A stretch of DNA of 64,000 nt. It comes from Nocardioides sp. GTDB lineage: Bacteria; Actinomycetota; Actinomycetes; Propionibacteriales; Nocardioidaceae. Under the pieces are notes generated by a model, which saw only the letters and a program-made list of their open reading frames with translations, was not told where the DNA came from and made no database searches. The DNA lies in assembly GCA_020636915.1 (NCBI GenBank), contig JACJWV010000007.1, positions 158,119-222,118 on the forward strand. Reading direction: 5' to 3'. The stretch's first letter is position 1. Every line of letters starts with the position of its first letter. Shown here piece after piece: positions 63,057-64,000 of this stretch. Position numbers and translations under genes: made by a program.

Positions 63057-64000
63057 CCCGATCGATGAGCTCGAAGGCTTCACCATGCCCAGCGTCTCGC
63101 CCCTCCCGCCCGCCGAGGTACGTCGGCGTGGCGACCGCATCCGGCGTCGCAACAACGCGCTGGCCACCGTCGGGGGCCTCGCGGTCGTCGCGGCGATCGT
63201 CGCCCCCGTCGCCGTCATCGCCGGCCACGGGTCGTCGAGCTCGACGCCGCCCCAGCCGGCCCCGACCTCGGTCGACTGGCGGCACGAGATCCCGGCGTCG
63301 TTCGACGTCACCGCTGTCCCGGAGGGCTCGCCGGTCCGCTTCCGCGCGTCCGACGGCAGCGTGATCGACGACTTCCACCTCTGCGGCCCGACGTCGTTCT
63401 CCGGCTCGGAGCACGGCACCGACACCACCGGCGCTACCTATGGCGAGCCGAACACGGAGAGCTCCGCCGCACGGACGGTTGCGCTCTTCGCCGACGACCA
63501 GACCGCGGCCCGCGAGGTCGCCGCCCTCCGCGAGTCCGTGCAGAGCTGTCCCGACGTCCGGGTCGCGGGCACCGACTACGTGTGGAGCACCGTCGACGCG
63601 TCGGTGCCGGCGGACGACTCGCTGGTCCTCAGCTCGCAGGTGCAGCTGGACCCGACGACGCTCTCGGACCTCACGCTGTTCGAGGTGGCCCGGGTCGGCA
63701 ACGCGGTCTTCATCGGCTCCACCCACACGTCCGCGGCGGGCGAGCAGGCCATCGCCGGGACGCTGCCGTCCCTGACCTCGCTCTCCCAGCCGGTCCTGGA
63801 CCAGATGTGCGTGTTCTCGGCCACGCCGTGCGCGGAGCCTCCGTCGGCCGCGTCGACGACGCCGAGCATCGGCGAGGGCGCGGTCAGCGCCATCCCGGCG
63901 GACTTCCCGCTGGACCGTGGACTGACCGCGCCCGAGGGCGACCCGCTGATCGGGCCGTCGGCGACGGCGGACGGCGTCCCGCCCGTCGAGCTGTGCGGCA
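63049..64000 (+). CDS. Membrane protein paired with the SigE-type factor (3' end outside window)
   Basis: 317 residues visible, no stop before the window end. A short cytosolic N-terminus (IDELEGFTMPSVSPLPPAEV then RRRGDRIRRRNN), one TM helix (about 37-59) and an outer domain. The domain carries an internal repeat: PASFDVTAVPEGSPVRFRAS ...LCG near the start and PADFPLDRGLTAPEGDPLIG ...LCG at the visible end. No zinc-binding HxxxCxxC anti-sigma motif is present, so if it controls the sigma factor it does so differently. Overlaps the sigma gene by 8 bp. Confidence 0.7.
   Translation, partial: MPDPIDELEGFTMPSVSPLPPAEVRRRGDRIRRRNNALATVGGLAVVAAIVAPVAVIAGHGSSSSTPPQPAPTSVDWRHEIPASFDVTAVPEGSPVRFRASDGSVIDDFHLCGPTSFSGSEHGTDTTGATYGEPNTESSAARTVALFADDQTAAREVAALRESVQSCPDVRVAGTDYVWSTVDASVPADDSLVLSSQVQLDPTTLSDLTLFEVARVGNAVFIGSTHTSAAGEQAIAGTLPSLTSLSQPVLDQMCVFSATPCAEPPSAASTTPSIGEGAVSAIPADFPLDRGLTAPEGDPLIGPSATADGVPPVELCG

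Overview
This 64 kb window is very GC-rich actinobacterial chromosome. It looks most like Nocardioides or a close relative (Nocardioidaceae): starts are often GTG or TTG, neighbouring genes overlap by ATGA/GTGA/TGATG, and actinobacterial families such as DUF3017, DUF6350 and SigE-type ECF factors are present, along with a monomeric isocitrate dehydrogenase and a methylmalonyl-CoA mutase operon. No rRNA, tRNA, CRISPR array, phage or transposase gene was found. Most of it reads as core chromosome. All assignments come from reading motifs by eye; no database search was made.

Layout. 0-1.8 kb: the end of a DUF222/HNH nuclease gene and a PH-domain membrane protein. 1.8-5.1 kb: deoC and two aldehyde dehydrogenase genes, recognisable but broken by many small frameshifts in one block. 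5.1-8.4 kb: a uridine-kinase-like protein, an unknown partner, a SHOCT protein, a cation:proton antiporter and a DUF3592 protein. 8.4-18.1 kb: nucleoside salvage and uptake (add, deoA, cdd, two permeases, a double ATPase and a BMP lipoprotein) with a cytochrome P450 gene embedded in it. 18.2-21.9 kb: an M20 amidohydrolase and two tandem secreted ScyD-like proteins. 21.9-27.1 kb: a processive GT2 synthase, a two-TM beta-helix protein with a cytosolic helix-turn-helix-like tail, a beta-helix lipoprotein and a response regulator, which together look like a surface-polysaccharide module. 27.1-31.9 kb: methylmalonyl-CoA mutase (mutA, scpA) and its GTPase meaB. 32.3-32.6 kb: a repeat-rich intergenic stretch. 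32.6-40.9 kb: two complete, different succinate dehydrogenase operons, divergent around a GT4 glycosyltransferase. 40.9-50.1 kb: a TIGR03032 protein, an ELWxxDGT-repeat protein, YihY, a 2H phosphoesterase, trpS, a GNAT protein, an MFS exporter and small membrane proteins. 50.1-55.4 kb: icd, an aquaporin with a glutamine-rich tail, a lipoprotein and mdh. 55.5-60.5 kb: DUF3017, folD, purH, purN and DUF6350. 60.6-64 kb: a sigma factor fused through a TM helix to a large outer domain, next to an unfused SigE-type sigma factor with an overlapping membrane-protein gene that runs off the window.

The main metabolic logic is nucleoside scavenging (import, deamination, phosphorolysis, deoxyribose-phosphate cleavage, aldehyde oxidation) and central carbon flow (propionyl-CoA to succinyl-CoA, two succinate dehydrogenases, isocitrate and malate dehydrogenases, one-carbon and purine synthesis). 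The most unusual parts are the membrane-tethered sigma-sensor fusion beside its split counterpart, the GT2/beta-helix/HTH cluster, and a 120-nt double inverted-repeat element found in two convergent gaps.
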